The notes: a model not told the origin generated them from the sequence alone. A stretch of 64,000 nucleotides of DNA from Priestia abyssalis (GCF_002019595.1 NZ_KV917369.1:530458-594457); one strand, 5' to 3'. Shown: positions 1 through 8,957, counted from the first letter of the stretch. Program-made: numbers and translations.

Positions 1-420
1 TTAGCCAATGTCACACCGCCAGTAGCACTAGCAGCCTTTGCGGGAGCGGGGATAGCGGGAGGAAACCCAACTAAAACAGGCTTTGAGTCTATGAGACTTG
101 CGATGTCTGGTTTTATCATTCCATTCGTTTTTGTCTTTTCCCCATCGCTTCTTATGATGGACGTATCAGGGCCGCTTGAAGTCATTTCAGTTACAGCTAC
201 ATCCATTATTGGCATACTTGGCCTAAGTGCAGCGATTGAGCGCTATTTCTTGACCGATATGCAGTTGCCAGTGGCGCTTATCTGTTTTGTCGGATCAATA
301 ACTCTAATCATTCCAGGAGCAGTGACCGATATCATCGGACTCATCATCTTGATAGGTGTTGCAGTCTACCAGTGGTCAAGAAAAGGGAAATTTAAACAGA
401 ATGAAAAACTATCTGCGTAA
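1..420 (+). CDS. TRAP transporter fused permease, C-terminal part
   Basis: The reading frame is open from base 1, so the 5' part lies outside the window and 139 codons remain. The visible protein begins LANVTPPVALAAFAGAGIAG, the conserved small-residue/proline region of DctM-type large TRAP permeases, followed by about four hydrophobic segments and a basic tail. TRAP permeases use an ion gradient with an extracytoplasmic binding protein to import organic acids. The substrate cannot be told, but an aromatic degradation cluster lies downstream. A U-tailed hairpin follows the stop. The family call is fairly sure; a fused 4TM/12TM layout is inferred from the divergent tail. Confidence 0.8.
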   Translation, partial: LANVTPPVALAAFAGAGIAGGNPTKTGFESMRLAMSGFIIPFVFVFSPSLLMMDVSGPLEVISVTATSIIGILGLSAAIERYFLTDMQLPVALICFVGSITLIIPGAVTDIIGLIILIGVAVYQWSRKGKFKQNEKLSA

Positions 421-423
421 ATA

Positions 424-475
424 ATGGGGATAACCTAGATGGCTGATTTTGCCCTTTGGGTTATCCTTATTATTT
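424..475 (+). terminator. Rho-independent terminator after the TRAP permease
   Basis: GGATAACC pairs with GGTTATCC across a 20-nt loop just after the stop codon and is followed by a T-rich tract. It ends the upstream transport operon. Confidence 0.6.
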
Positions 476-518
476 TCCTATACTGCTTGATTGCAATACA
501 AGTAAAATAATCCTCCAT

Positions 519-718
519 CTATATAAATAACACGACACATCTTCATTCAATCGAGAAACATCAACGTCGGTGCCCCAAACAACTTGAATTTGCTCTCAAG
601 GGATTCACCTATGCGGATGGCGCCAACCCCGCAAGAGGGGGTGTCAGCCGCTTAGGTCTAGAAACTTTGGCATGGTCGTTCTTTGGTCATGTCGAATTTT
701 CTAAATCGATCTATATAG
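519..718 (-). repeat. Family A repeat, full-length copy (minus orientation)
   Basis: Read on the minus strand, this copy has three parts. First is a TATATAGATCGATTTAG lead and a hairpin with a CATGACCAAAGAACGACCATG core. Second is a hairpin CCTAAGCGG...CCGCATAGG. Third is a tail with TCTCGATTGAATGAAGATG. The same three parts in the same order occur at 35566-35765, and the first and third recur at 27641-27790. It fills most of the 437-bp gap between the TRAP gene and the next gene. No coding region was seen here. Confidence 0.75.
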
Positions 719-875
719 TTCAAGAAAATAGAATTCAAGCTTTGATATGATAAAGGTGAATACTGTTGAAATTTGTCTGTTAAAAAGAAGGAGAAAGATA
801 TTCTAATATCGAAAGTTTTCAAATTTAGGACATTCCCTAAAAGAATGCCGGCACTTAGTGAATGGAGGAAATGAT

Positions 876-1619
876 TTGCTTATCATCTTGACTATGTTTG
901 CACTAGGAGCCTTGCTCGGTTTCGTAGGAGCGGGAGGAGCGGGCTTTATTATTGCTGTATTGATGCTTTTATTTAAAGTTCCGATTTACAAAGCGCTTGG
1001 AACATCGCTTGCAGCCATGATTTTTACGAGTTTATCCGGTGCTTTCAGCCATTACAGAGAAGGAAATGTGGCAATGAAAGCCGGGGTAATAACGGGATTG
1101 TTCGGGGCCTTTGGAGCTTTTATAGGATCGAAAATTGCTTTTATGATTTCAAGCGATATTTTACCTTGGTTAACAGCCGGAATGTTATTTTTATCTTCTA
1201 TTTTGCTTTTAGTTCGTTTATTTGTCATCAAAAGCAGTAAAGACGAGAAGGAAGAAGAGAGTCATTCGTTTTTTATCGGAAAAGCAGCCTTCTTAGGTCT
1301 TCTATTTGGCACAGTATCAGGTACTGTGGGGATTGGGTCCGCACCGTTTATTCAAGTTGGTCTATACACGCTTCTTGGGTTATCGATTCGCCAATCAGTA
1401 GGTACGACCATGCTTGTTATTATACCCATCGCACTAGGAGGAGGGGTTGGCTACGTTCTGGAAGGGTATTTGGATTTCTTCTTATTATTCCAAGTGCTGA
1501 TAGGAACGATGACAGGGGCTTATGTTGGAGCGAAGTTTACAAACTTAGTGCCGAAAAATCTTTTGAAAGTAACCATGGTCGCCACGCCCGCATTGGCCGC
1601 TCTGCTTTTAGTAATCTAG
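876..1619 (+). CDS. TauE/SafE (TSUP) family membrane transporter
   Basis: A very hydrophobic protein of about 247 residues with seven to eight membrane segments. It shows two glycine-rich repeats, GFVGAGGAGFI near the N-terminus and GTVSGTVGIGSAPF in the middle, which is the duplicated TSUP signature. Family members export sulfite, sulfonates or related anions. The frame is open from a GTG at 858, but GGAGG at 864-868 lies 7 bases before the TTG at 876, so that TTG is the preferred start. It precedes the monooxygenase gene, but a repeat and a promoter lie between them, so cotranscription is doubtful. The substrate is unknown. Confidence 0.8.
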   Translation: MLIILTMFALGALLGFVGAGGAGFIIAVLMLLFKVPIYKALGTSLAAMIFTSLSGAFSHYREGNVAMKAGVITGLFGAFGAFIGSKIAFMISSDILPWLTAGMLFLSSILLLVRLFVIKSSKDEKEEESHSFFIGKAAFLGLLFGTVSGTVGIGSAPFIQVGLYTLLGLSIRQSVGTTMLVIIPIALGGGVGYVLEGYLDFFLLFQVLIGTMTGAYVGAKFTNLVPKNLLKVTMVATPALAALLLVI

Positions 1620-1631
1620 AAAGAGGCTATA

Positions 1632-1745
1632 TGTGTATGGCTGTTCCATAAGTTCTAAGCAGGCCGTCCAGATTATTTTTTTACTGACCTGTTACTAAAT
1701 CCTTAATTTTACTGGATTCACTTGACGGCCCCTTCAAAAAAAAAT
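1632..1745 (+). repeat. Family C dispersed repeat
   Basis: Contains GGCTGTTCCATAAG, then an imperfect hairpin ending in TTACTGGATTCACTTGACGG. Close relatives lie at 29737-29840 (GGTTGTCCCATAAGG and TTTACTGGATTTTCATGACGG) and, more weakly, at 61297-61400. It is non-coding and just downstream of the TSUP gene, where it may also serve as a terminator. Confidence 0.55.
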
Positions 1746-1750
1746 TGGTC

Positions 1751-1803
1751 ATTTCACATTATGAAATAACCTCGTTGAAAAAAAGTCCCTCTTAATTGAT
1801 TAT
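1751..1803 (+). promoter_or_regulatory. Candidate operator and promoter for the monooxygenase gene
   Basis: ATTTCA-CATTA-TGAAAT (1751-1767) is a perfect 6-bp inverted repeat with a 5-bp spacer, as expected for a dimeric regulator. It lies just upstream of a possible -35 TTGAAA (1775-1780) and a -10-like GATTAT (1798-1803). The IclR gene downstream is the obvious candidate to bind it; a site upstream of -35 would fit activation. This is an inference from symmetry and position. Confidence 0.4.
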
Positions 1804-1850
1804 ATAGCATATAGAGTTTTTAAAATATTCTGTTTACTAGGGGGAGCGAC

Positions 1851-3329
1851 ATGGGAATTCGAACAGGTGCCGACTATATTGAAGCGTTAAAATCTAGACA
1901 GCCGGAAGTGTGGCTGAAAGGAAAAAAAGTAGTGGATTTAGTGAATGAACCTGTATTCAAACAACCTATTCAAGAGATTGCGAAGCTGTATGATATGCAG
2001 CATGATCCGGAATATCAAAATAGAATTACACATATTTGCGAGGAAACGGGCGAACGAATCAATAACGCTTTTTTAGTACCAAGATCCGCAGAAGATTTAA
2101 AAGCACGTAGCGAGGTATTTGAAGTATTTGCTAAAGCAACATTCGGTCTCATGGGAAGAACGCCGGATTTCCTGAACGTTGTCGTTACATCCATGGCCAG
2201 CAACTCTTGGTTTTTGGATAAATACAACCCGGAATGGTCGAAAAATATCCGCAATTATTATCGCTATATTCGTGATAACGACTTGTTTTTAACGCATGCC
2301 ATTATCAATCCGCAAAATGATCGGAGTAAAGCATCCCATGAACAAAACGATATGTTTACACACTTAGGTACAGTGGAAGAAACAGCGGAAGGACTTGTTG
2401 TAAGAGGTGCAAAAATGCTTGCCACACTTGCCCCGATTACGGATGAAGTCATCGTTTATTCATTCCCTGGTTTCCAGCCTGGAGATGAGCGTTATGCCTT
2501 AGCATTTGCTTTGCCAATTGACACACCGGGCCTTCGAATTCTATGCCGTGAACCGATGCAAGATGGAAAACGCTCCTTATTTGATCATCCCCTTGCATCA
2601 CGATTTGAAGAAATGGATGCCGTATTGGTGTTTCATGATGTCGTTGTACCTTGGGACCGCGTTTTCCTTTATAACAATGTCGAGGCGGCAAACCTTCTTT
2701 ATCCTAAGACGGGAATTGCCCAGCAGCCAGCTCACCAATCAGGAGTAAGGGGATGGGTCAAGCTTGCTTTCGCAACAGAAGTTGCGTGTAAAATAGCGGA
2801 TTCCATTGGGGTAGATACCTATTTAAATGTTCAACACGAACTTGGAGAGCTCGTTCAATCCGTTGAGACAATTCGTGCATTGCTCCGTGTTGCCGAATAT
2901 GAGTACGAAGTGACGGACAGCGGTGAGGTAATGCCGGCGCCAGTTCCGCTTGAAACGATTCGAGGCCTGCTGCCGAAAATGTATCCGCGTGCGATTGAGG
3001 TACTTCAGACGATTGGTGCAGGCGGCTTGCTGATGTCTCCAACAGGAGCAGATTTTGAAAATCCTGAACTACGCGGAGATTTTGATAAATATTATGCAGG
3101 GCGTGCAGGGGTTTCAGGAGAAGAACGTGTTCGCTTGTTCAAATTGGCTTGGGATTTATGCGGAGAGGCGTTCGGCCAACGCTTACTGCAGTATGAGCGC
3201 TATTACACGGGAGATCCGATTCGTAAACGGGCTATTTTTTATAATCAATATAAACGGAACCATTCGTTCTCCATGGTCGATGAAGCATTAAACGGGGCAC
3301 GTCATTCAGAGGCATTGCTTAATCGATAA
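1851..3329 (+). CDS. HpaB-type FADH2-dependent monooxygenase, likely anthranilate 3-monooxygenase
   Basis: A 492-residue protein of the 4-hydroxyphenylacetate 3-hydroxylase (HpaB/PheA) family, full length, with an acyl-CoA-dehydrogenase-like fold and family motifs such as [20 protein letters not shown] and [11 protein letters not shown]. These oxygenases use FADH2 from a separate reductase to ortho-hydroxylate a ring. Together with an ACMSD-type decarboxylase and an FAD synthetase downstream, the likely reaction is anthranilate to 3-hydroxyanthranilate. A system of this kind (EC 1.14.14.8, with a flavin kinase/adenylyltransferase and a flavin reductase) is known from Geobacillus thermodenitrificans. 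Start ATG follows GGGGGAG. No reductase gene lies in the window. The family is certain; the substrate is inferred. Confidence 0.8.
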   Translation: MGIRTGADYIEALKSRQPEVWLKGKKVVDLVNEPVFKQPIQEIAKLYDMQHDPEYQNRITHICEETGERINNAFLVPRSAEDLKARSEVFEVFAKATFGLMGRTPDFLNVVVTSMASNSWFLDKYNPEWSKNIRNYYRYIRDNDLFLTHAIINPQNDRSKASHEQNDMFTHLGTVEETAEGLVVRGAKMLATLAPITDEVIVYSFPGFQPGDERYALAFALPIDTPGLRILCREPMQDGKRSLFDHPLASRFEEMDAVLVFHDVVVPWDRVFLYNNVEAANLLYPKTGIAQQPAHQSGVRGWVKLAFATEVACKIADSIGVDTYLNVQHELGELVQSVETIRALLRVAEYEYEVTDSGEVMPAPVPLETIRGLLPKMYPRAIEVLQTIGAGGLLMSPTGADFENPELRGDFDKYYAGRAGVSGEERVRLFKLAWDLCGEAFGQRLLQYERYYTGDPIRKRAIFYNQYKRNHSFSMVDEALNGARHSEALLNR

Positions 3330-3383
3330 TGACGACTCGTTCAATTATAGAATAAGGGCGTACGGGAAAAGGAGAGGGGAAAG

Positions 3384-4130
3384 GTGATTGCATCCGTCAA
3401 GAAAATTTGCAATATTCTAAACTGTTTTACGAATGATGAACCTGTATTGGGAAATTCCGAGATTGCTGAAAAACTGGAAATGAATCCGAGTACTGTTCAT
3501 CATCTAGTCCGTACGTTGTGTGAAGAGGGAATTCTCATACAGGACTACAAAAAAAAGTACAGACTAGGTTGGAAGTTGCTTGAATGGAGCAATCATGTTA
3601 TGTTCCAGCAAGATATTTACAGCGGGGCTATTCCGTTAGTGGAAGAGCTCGTCAGGAAATTTAGCGGAACAGTCCATATTGGAATGTTCGATCAAGGAGA
3701 TGTCGTCTTCGTATTAAAGGTTACATCTAAAGGCTCTCTTGCCGTCTCTACGTACGTGGGGGCGAGAAAACCCGCTTATTGCACAAGTACGGGAAAAGTT
3801 TTACTTTCGTACAATCCTTCCTTAATACAGCCCACGATTGCAAAGGGGTTATTGAGACGGTCGAAAAACACGATTACGGATGTTCAAAAGTTGCAAATGG
3901 AGCTTAAGGAAATTAGGAAAAGAGGCTATTCTACAAGCAATGACGAGAATGAGCTTGGATTATATGGAATTGCAGCGCCTATTCGTTCTTATACTGGCAG
4001 AACGGTCGCAGCTCTTAATATGGTAGGGCCAGTCGCTTACATGCAAGGAAGCGAGAGGAATGCGATTATTCAGGGCGTCATTTATACAGCGGACTTAATT
4101 TCAAAAGAGTTGGGTTATATTGACGTTTAA
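3384..4130 (+). CDS. IclR family transcriptional regulator
   Basis: 248 residues, the usual IclR length. The N-terminal winged helix-turn-helix (about residues 1-65) includes NSEIAEKLEMNPSTVHHLVRTL. The C-terminal effector domain shows CTSTGKVLL and RKRGYSTSNDENELGLYGIAAPI, both classic IclR motifs. IclR proteins commonly control aromatic catabolic operons and sense a ring compound or ring-cleavage product. It lies 54 bp after the monooxygenase gene and very likely controls it. The start is a GTG at 3384 with GGAGAGGGG in front. Confidence 0.9.
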   Translation: MIASVKKICNILNCFTNDEPVLGNSEIAEKLEMNPSTVHHLVRTLCEEGILIQDYKKKYRLGWKLLEWSNHVMFQQDIYSGAIPLVEELVRKFSGTVHIGMFDQGDVVFVLKVTSKGSLAVSTYVGARKPAYCTSTGKVLLSYNPSLIQPTIAKGLLRRSKNTITDVQKLQMELKEIRKRGYSTSNDENELGLYGIAAPIRSYTGRTVAALNMVGPVAYMQGSERNAIIQGVIYTADLISKELGYIDV

Positions 4131-4144
4131 TGATAACGCTTACA
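4131..4144 (+). promoter_or_regulatory. cre-like site (CcpA)
   Basis: TGATAACGCTTACA, starting directly after the IclR stop codon, fits the catabolite-responsive element pattern with the central CG. It would let CcpA repress the downstream FAD synthetase and meta-pathway genes when preferred carbon is present. Based on sequence match only. Confidence 0.4.
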
Positions 4145-4184
4145 ATTATTGAAGTGACAGATTACTAAAGAGGTTTGCGTAACC

Positions 4185-4385
4185 AAGGCGCTTGCGCTTT
4201 TCTTACTGTCTAGCTTCAGCGCCTAGCTCGTTGTGGAAAAGATGATTGCTCTCATAAGGCAAAAAGCGCCTTCTGGATCAATCCCTATTTCCCGAGGCCC
4301 ACAGGATGTGGGTCATGCCGACGTTGGTGATTAACGTGGCGATCTTAGTCGGCCTTCCTTGATAAGGCGCTTGCACTTTTCTTAA
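4185..4385 (+). repeat. Dispersed repeat bounded by 21-bp direct repeats (family D)
   Basis: AAGGCGCTTGCGCTTTTCTTA (4185-4205) recurs with one change at 4364-4384. Between them are CTAGCTTCAGCGCC and a CACAGGATGTGGGTCATGCCGACG segment. It is non-coding and fills the 305-bp gap between the IclR and FAD synthetase genes. Sequences of this look are, as I recall, common in Bacillaceae genomes; no mobility gene is present. Confidence 0.5.
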
Positions 4386-4435
4386 TTCCCAGTCTCAGTC
4401 AGAGGCTGGTTCGCATCTTGAAGGAGAGGATACAA

Positions 4436-4984
4436 ATGGAAACACATATGGCGAAAGTGCCGTTGTTGCAGGGATCAGTCATAGCGATAGGAGCTTTTGA
4501 TGGAGTTCATCTCGGGCATCAAACGGTCATCCGTAAAACGATTGAAAAAAGCAAAGCTCTTAACGTGCCAAGTGTCGTTTATACGTTTGATCCGCCGCCG
4601 CGGTCATATTTTCAAGGAGTGCAGGTTTTGACGCCGCTTCCTGAAAAGCTGTACCGCCTGGCTGAGCTGGGAGTTGATCATGCTGTTGTGGCGTCTTTTG
4701 ATGAATCATATACAAAACGGCATCCTATTCATTTTGTGGAAGAGTTAAAACAGTTAAACCCGATGGAAGTGACAGTCGGAAGGGATTTCCGCTTCGGAAA
4801 AAAACGCGAAGGAGATATTCACCTTCTTACTCGGCATTTTCAAGTCTCTGTCATTGATCCGGTGTGTTGTTCAAGCGGAATGTTAATTTCTTCTACGAGA
4901 ATTCGTGAACTAATGGCACGGGGAGAAAGGCAAGAATCCATCTCCTTATTGGGATGGCCGCTTGAACATTCATCGGCAAGATAA
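4436..4984 (+). CDS. Stand-alone FAD synthetase (FMN adenylyltransferase domain)
   Basis: 182 residues matching only the N-terminal adenylyltransferase half of bifunctional RibF (about 310 residues). It has the nucleotide-binding GAFDGVHLGHQTVI near the N-terminus, TFDPPPRSYF, VGRDFRFGKKREGD, and a late ISSTRIRELMARGE. The riboflavin kinase domain is absent; the protein simply stops, with no frameshift remnant. It would make FAD from FMN and ATP for the FADH2-dependent monooxygenase two genes upstream. The ATG at 4436 is preferred over an upstream TTG because GGAGAGG lies just before it. Family certain; supply role inferred from context. Confidence 0.85.
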   Translation: METHMAKVPLLQGSVIAIGAFDGVHLGHQTVIRKTIEKSKALNVPSVVYTFDPPPRSYFQGVQVLTPLPEKLYRLAELGVDHAVVASFDESYTKRHPIHFVEELKQLNPMEVTVGRDFRFGKKREGDIHLLTRHFQVSVIDPVCCSSGMLISSTRIRELMARGERQESISLLGWPLEHSSAR

Positions 4985-5111
4985 CCAAGCGAGCTTTTGC
5001 TTGCCTACAGCTAAAAGCAACAAACAGCCAGCTTTTAGAAAAGAGCTGGATAAAAAATCAGGGCATACAACACGTTTAGTATGCAATGTCTAAAGAATTG
5101 GAGGAAGGGAC

Positions 5112-6149
5112 ATGCGAATAGATTTTCATACACATATCATTCCGGAAAGTTTTCCGGATTTTGCCGAGAAATATGGGGGAGAACGCTGGCCGGTACTGGA
5201 ACGGACGTGTACGTGCGGTGCATCCATCATGGTGGGCGGAAAGAACTTCCGTGATGTAACCGATCAAGTGTGGTGCCCTGAAAAACGCATAGCCGACATG
5301 GATCGTGAAGGAGTAGACATCCAAGTTCTATCGCCGATTCCTGTTACCTTTTCGTATTGGGCAGAACCGCAGCATGCAGCGGAAATGGCCCGAATTCAAA
5401 ACGATTTTATCGCAGAGACGGTTGCCAAATATCCAGATCGCTTCGTGGGATTAGGTACTGTGCCGATGCAGGACAGCCCAACCGCTGTAAAAGAAATGGA
5501 ACGCTGTATGAATGAATTGCAGCTGCATGGAATTGAAATCGGTACGAACGTGAACGGCAAAAATTTAGATGATCCTTCATTCATTGAATTTTTCAAAATG
5601 GCGGAGAAGTGGGAAGTACCTCTTTTCATTCACCCGTGGGAAACGTTAGGCCGTGATCGAATGCCGAATCATAACTTCATGTATACGGTGGGAATGCCAA
5701 GTGAAACGGCACTTGCTGCAGCGACATTAGTATGGAGCGGTATCATGGAGAAATTTCCTAGATTAAAAGTTTGCTTTGCTCATGGAGGGGGCTCATTTCC
5801 GTACATTCTTCCGAGACTAGATAAAGGATGGGAGGTGTGGCCGCATTTACGGTTGACGACACATCCTCCAAGCTACTATGCGAAGCAGTTCTATTTTGAC
5901 TCATTAAACTACGACCCATTAAACATAAAGTACATGATTGAACGTTTCGGGCACGAGAAAATTTTCATGGGTTCTGATTATCCGTTTTTGCTCCGTGAAA
6001 TCGACCCTGGAAAAGTGATTGATGAAACAATCGAGTTAACCGAACAGCAAAGATCGGACATGCTCGGCGGCAATGCTGCCAAGTTCTTGAATATTGAAAA
6101 GAAGAGAAGGGGTGCTATCTATGCCAACAGTGCAAACGCCGGAGAGTAA
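5112..6149 (+). CDS. nbaD: 2-amino-3-carboxymuconate-6-semialdehyde decarboxylase (ACMSD-type amidohydrolase)
   Basis: 345 residues of the amidohydrolase superfamily. Metal ligands are visible as His6 and His8 (DFHTH), His174 (FIHPWETLGRDR), His224 (CFAHGGGSFPY) and Asp289 (MGSDYPF). The HPWE-GRDR and AHGGGSFPYILPRLDKGW stretches are typical of ACMSD. It decarboxylates the ring-cleavage product of 3-hydroxyanthranilate to 2-aminomuconate semialdehyde. The gene overlaps the following RidA gene by 29 bp, so they are cotranscribed. Other carboxymuconate-type decarboxylases of this superfamily remain possible, but the neighbours favour ACMSD. Confidence 0.85.
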   Translation: MRIDFHTHIIPESFPDFAEKYGGERWPVLERTCTCGASIMVGGKNFRDVTDQVWCPEKRIADMDREGVDIQVLSPIPVTFSYWAEPQHAAEMARIQNDFIAETVAKYPDRFVGLGTVPMQDSPTAVKEMERCMNELQLHGIEIGTNVNGKNLDDPSFIEFFKMAEKWEVPLFIHPWETLGRDRMPNHNFMYTVGMPSETALAAATLVWSGIMEKFPRLKVCFAHGGGSFPYILPRLDKGWEVWPHLRLTTHPPSYYAKQFYFDSLNYDPLNIKYMIERFGHEKIFMGSDYPFLLREIDPGKVIDETIELTEQQRSDMLGGNAAKFLNIEKKRRGAIYANSANAGE

Positions 6150-6594
6150 ATTGAAAGAACTGGGCTTATTATTGTCCCCTGTGCGTCCTGCTGTAGGGAA
6201 TTATGTTAGCTGCGTGCGGGCAGGGAATTTATTATTTACGGCCGGACAGGGTGTCGATCAATATCATGGGAAATTGGGAAGAGATTTGACGGTTGAAGAA
6301 GGCTATCAAGCTGCCCAACAATCCATGTTGAATTTATTAAGTGCTGTCAGCCATGAATTGGGCGGATTAAGCAAAGTGAAACGAATCGTCAAAATTTTAG
6401 GGTTTGTAAACAGTACGGAAGATTTTACAGCCCAGCCTAAAGTGCTGGACGGTGCATCTGATTTGCTCGTAAACGTATTTGGAGAAAAAGGAAAGCATGG
6501 CCGGTCTGCGGTAGGGATGGCTCAATTGCCAAACAATACAGCTGTTGAAATTGAAATGATTTTAGAAATTGAGGATGAGGAGGGTGCAATGTGA
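6121..6594 (+). CDS. RidA/YjgF-type protein, likely 2-aminomuconate deaminase
   Basis: 157 residues, longer than house-keeping RidA (about 125) but close to the catabolic deaminase subgroup. The family core is visible: YVSCVRAGNLLFTAGQG near the N-terminus and GEKGKHGRSAVGMAQLPNN-AVEIEMILE at the end, including the conserved substrate-binding arginine. It would remove ammonia from 2-aminomuconate to give 4-oxalocrotonate, which the tautomerase and decarboxylase downstream then use. The start ATG at 6121 has GAAGGGGTG before it and lies inside the end of the decarboxylase gene. Its stop overlaps the next start by 4 bp. Confidence 0.75.
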   Translation: MPTVQTPESKLKELGLLLSPVRPAVGNYVSCVRAGNLLFTAGQGVDQYHGKLGRDLTVEEGYQAAQQSMLNLLSAVSHELGGLSKVKRIVKILGFVNSTEDFTAQPKVLDGASDLLVNVFGEKGKHGRSAVGMAQLPNNTAVEIEMILEIEDEEGAM

Positions 6595-8060
6595 GTAAAG
6601 AAGCACTAGTCGAAAAAGCAAAAGTAAAAGATGCCAAGCTTTTTATTGATGGAGAATATGTAGATGCCCTGTCAGGCAAAACGTTCGATACCATTAATCC
6701 AGCTGCAAATGTCAAGCTTGCTTCGGTTGCCGATGGAAGTGAAGCGGATGCAAAACGCGCAATCGATGCAGCGCAGCGTACATTCGAAAGCGGTGTATGG
6801 AGCAAAATGCCGGTCGAGGAAAGATCAAATATTCTTTGTAAAATGTCTGACTTAATTATGGAAAGAGTCGACGAATTAGCTTATGTGGAAACACTTGATG
6901 TCGGAAAGCCGATTAAAGAAAGCCGTGGCTTTGATATCCCTCGTGCTGCCCAAAATTTCCGCTTTTTTGCGGAAATGGCTAAATATATGGTGCATGAACA
7001 TTATGATAAGCACAATGTCATGTCCTACGCCAAATACGCACCGGCTGGTGTCACAAGCTTAATTATTCCTTGGAACTTGCCGTTCATGCAAATGACGTGG
7101 AAAGCGTCGGCTGCCATGGCTTCTGGCAACACAGTCGTTGTAAAGCCGGCATCCTATACACCGTTAAGTGCGGTCATGCTCGGGGAAATCGCGAATGAAG
7201 CGGGATTGCCGCCAGGTGTATTAAACATCATTACAGGTCCGGGAAGCACGGTCGGCACGGCGATGACAACACACCCGCATGTTCGCCGCATTTCATTTGT
7301 CGGGGAAAGCAATACCGGTAAAACAGTCATGAGAAACGCTGCAGAGAACTTAATTCCTGTTTCCTTGGAATTGGGAGGGAAGTCTGCCAATATCGTTTTT
7401 GAAGATGCGGATTTAGATGAAGCGGTCAAAGGGTCCATTGAGGCAATTTACCGTAACCAAGGGGAAATTTGCTTGGCCGGCTCACGTTTACTTGTCCAGG
7501 AAAGCATTTACGATCAATTCCTTGAAAAATTCACAGCTGCTGTCAAAAACATTAAAGTTGGCGATCCAACGGATGAAAATACGGATATGGGGGCTCTTGT
7601 ATCGAAGGGACATTTAGAAACAGTCGATCAATACGTGCAAATCGGTCTTGCGGAAGGAGCAAAATTGGCTCATGGAGGAAAGCGGGTAGCAGGTCTTGAA
7701 AAAGGGAATTTCTATGAGCCGACCGTTCTTTATGATGTAAACAACAAAATGCGTGTGGCCCAGGAAGAAATTTTCGGACCTGTTCTTGTTGTCATTCCAT
7801 TCAAAACAGAGGAAGATGCCATTCGCATCGCAAACGATTCAATTTACGGTTTGGCAGGTGTCGTTTGGACGAATGACTTAAGACGTGCTCAACGGGTCGC
7901 TTCTGAAGTGAATGCCGGGTTGCTGTGGCTTAATTGCTGGTACATCCGCGATTTAAGAACGCCGTTTGGCGGAGCAAAAGCAAGCGGAATCGGCCGTGAG
8001 GGAGGCCGCCATAGCTTTGAATTTTATACGGAAGCCAAAACAGTCACAATGAAGTTGTAA
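6591..8060 (+). CDS. 2-aminomuconate semialdehyde dehydrogenase (aldehyde dehydrogenase family)
   Basis: 489 residues, full length. Catalytic residues are evident: Asn162 (IPWNLP), Glu260 (LELGGKSA) and Cys294 (NQGEICLAGSR). The NAD site includes FVGESNTGK and the C-terminal PFGGAKASGIGREGG closes the fold. It would oxidise 2-aminomuconate semialdehyde to 2-aminomuconate with NAD. The GTG start overlaps the RidA stop by 4 bp (ATGTGA-type junction), a sign of translational coupling. 2-hydroxymuconate semialdehyde dehydrogenase is the closest alternative; the ACMSD and RidA neighbours favour the amino form. Confidence 0.85.
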   Translation: MSKEALVEKAKVKDAKLFIDGEYVDALSGKTFDTINPAANVKLASVADGSEADAKRAIDAAQRTFESGVWSKMPVEERSNILCKMSDLIMERVDELAYVETLDVGKPIKESRGFDIPRAAQNFRFFAEMAKYMVHEHYDKHNVMSYAKYAPAGVTSLIIPWNLPFMQMTWKASAAMASGNTVVVKPASYTPLSAVMLGEIANEAGLPPGVLNIITGPGSTVGTAMTTHPHVRRISFVGESNTGKTVMRNAAENLIPVSLELGGKSANIVFEDADLDEAVKGSIEAIYRNQGEICLAGSRLLVQESIYDQFLEKFTAAVKNIKVGDPTDENTDMGALVSKGHLETVDQYVQIGLAEGAKLAHGGKRVAGLEKGNFYEPTVLYDVNNKMRVAQEEIFGPVLVVIPFKTEEDAIRIANDSIYGLAGVVWTNDLRRAQRVASEVNAGLLWLNCWYIRDLRTPFGGAKASGIGREGGRHSFEFYTEAKTVTMKL

Positions 8061-8130
8061 TTAGAAGCTCGAAGCGTCGACATAGCCAAAGAGCGGCCAT
8101 GCCGACGTTTCTAAGTCTTTGCTAGGTTAA
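8060..8130 (+). repeat. Family A repeat, hairpin-1 copy
   Basis: Begins at the dehydrogenase stop codon. GTCGACATAGCCAAAGAGCG and GGCCATGCCGAC form the variable stem with the conserved CAAAGAGC loop, followed by TTTCTAAG. It sits inside the catabolic operon, between the dehydrogenase and hydratase genes. Confidence 0.7.
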
Positions 8131-8171
8131 TATGCCAATCCTTGTATTCTCAAAAAAAGGGGTGTCAAACG

Positions 8172-8951
8172 ATGCAAATATTAATTGAAAAGTTGGCGGA
8201 AGAGCTTTTGGAGGCGGAGCGGACAAATCAGCCGATCGCTCCCATTACAGAACGTTATGATACATTATCTGTTGTCGATTCTTATCACGTCCAGCTGGCG
8301 GTCGTAAAAAAGAAGCTGGCAGAAGGAAGAACGATCATCGGGAAAAAGGTGGGACTGACAAGCAAGGCTATGCAGAATATGCTGGGAGTCGACGAGCCTG
8401 ATTACGGACACCTATTCGATGATATGAAGGTGGAAAACGGGGAGACCGTAAAAATTGACTCCATGCTTGCACCAAAAATCGAAGCGGAGATTGGGTTCAT
8501 TCTAGGTGAAGATTTAACAGGCCCTAACTTGACATACTTAGATGTACTCATGGCAACAAAATATGTTGTTCCGACGATTGAAATCATTGACAGCCGTATT
8601 GCCGATTGGAAAATCAAACTCGTTGATACGATTGCCGACAACGGCTCATCTGCCAAAGTGGTGGTGGGCGAGAAGTTGTCAACCATTGATCAAATTGATT
8701 TACGCAGCGCCAGTATGGTTCTTTATAAAAATGAGGAGTTGATTGCAACAGGTGCTGGTGCAGCCGCTTTAGGCCATCCGGCTCATGCTGTGGCATGGCT
8801 TGCGAATAAACTTTCCGAATTCAACATTTCGCTCAAAGCGGGAGAATTGATTTTACCTGGAGCTTTATCAGCGGCGGTCCAAGTGTCCTGCGGCGATACG
8901 GTGACGGCTGAATTCGGTTCAATTGGATCGGTATCTGTTCGATTTGAATGA
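8172..8951 (+). CDS. 2-oxopent-4-enoate hydratase (MhpD/XylJ type)
   Basis: 259 residues. The stretch EIIDSRIADWKIKLVDTIAD followed by NGSSAKVVVG matches the hydratase branch (DmpE/XylJ/MhpD) rather than the decarboxylase branch, whose version reads DSRYxNFKF. It adds water to 2-hydroxypenta-2,4-dienoate to give 4-hydroxy-2-oxovalerate, the aldolase substrate. The conserved C-terminal half GAGAAALGHPAHAVAWLANK is present. The frame is open from a TTG at 8142, but GGGGTG lies 8 bases before the ATG at 8172, which gives the normal family length. A paralogue, the decarboxylase, is encoded at 11128. Confidence 0.85.
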   Translation: MQILIEKLAEELLEAERTNQPIAPITERYDTLSVVDSYHVQLAVVKKKLAEGRTIIGKKVGLTSKAMQNMLGVDEPDYGHLFDDMKVENGETVKIDSMLAPKIEAEIGFILGEDLTGPNLTYLDVLMATKYVVPTIEIIDSRIADWKIKLVDTIADNGSSAKVVVGEKLSTIDQIDLRSASMVLYKNEELIATGAGAAALGHPAHAVAWLANKLSEFNISLKAGELILPGALSAAVQVSCGDTVTAEFGSIGSVSVRFE

Positions 8952-8957
8952 TGATAG

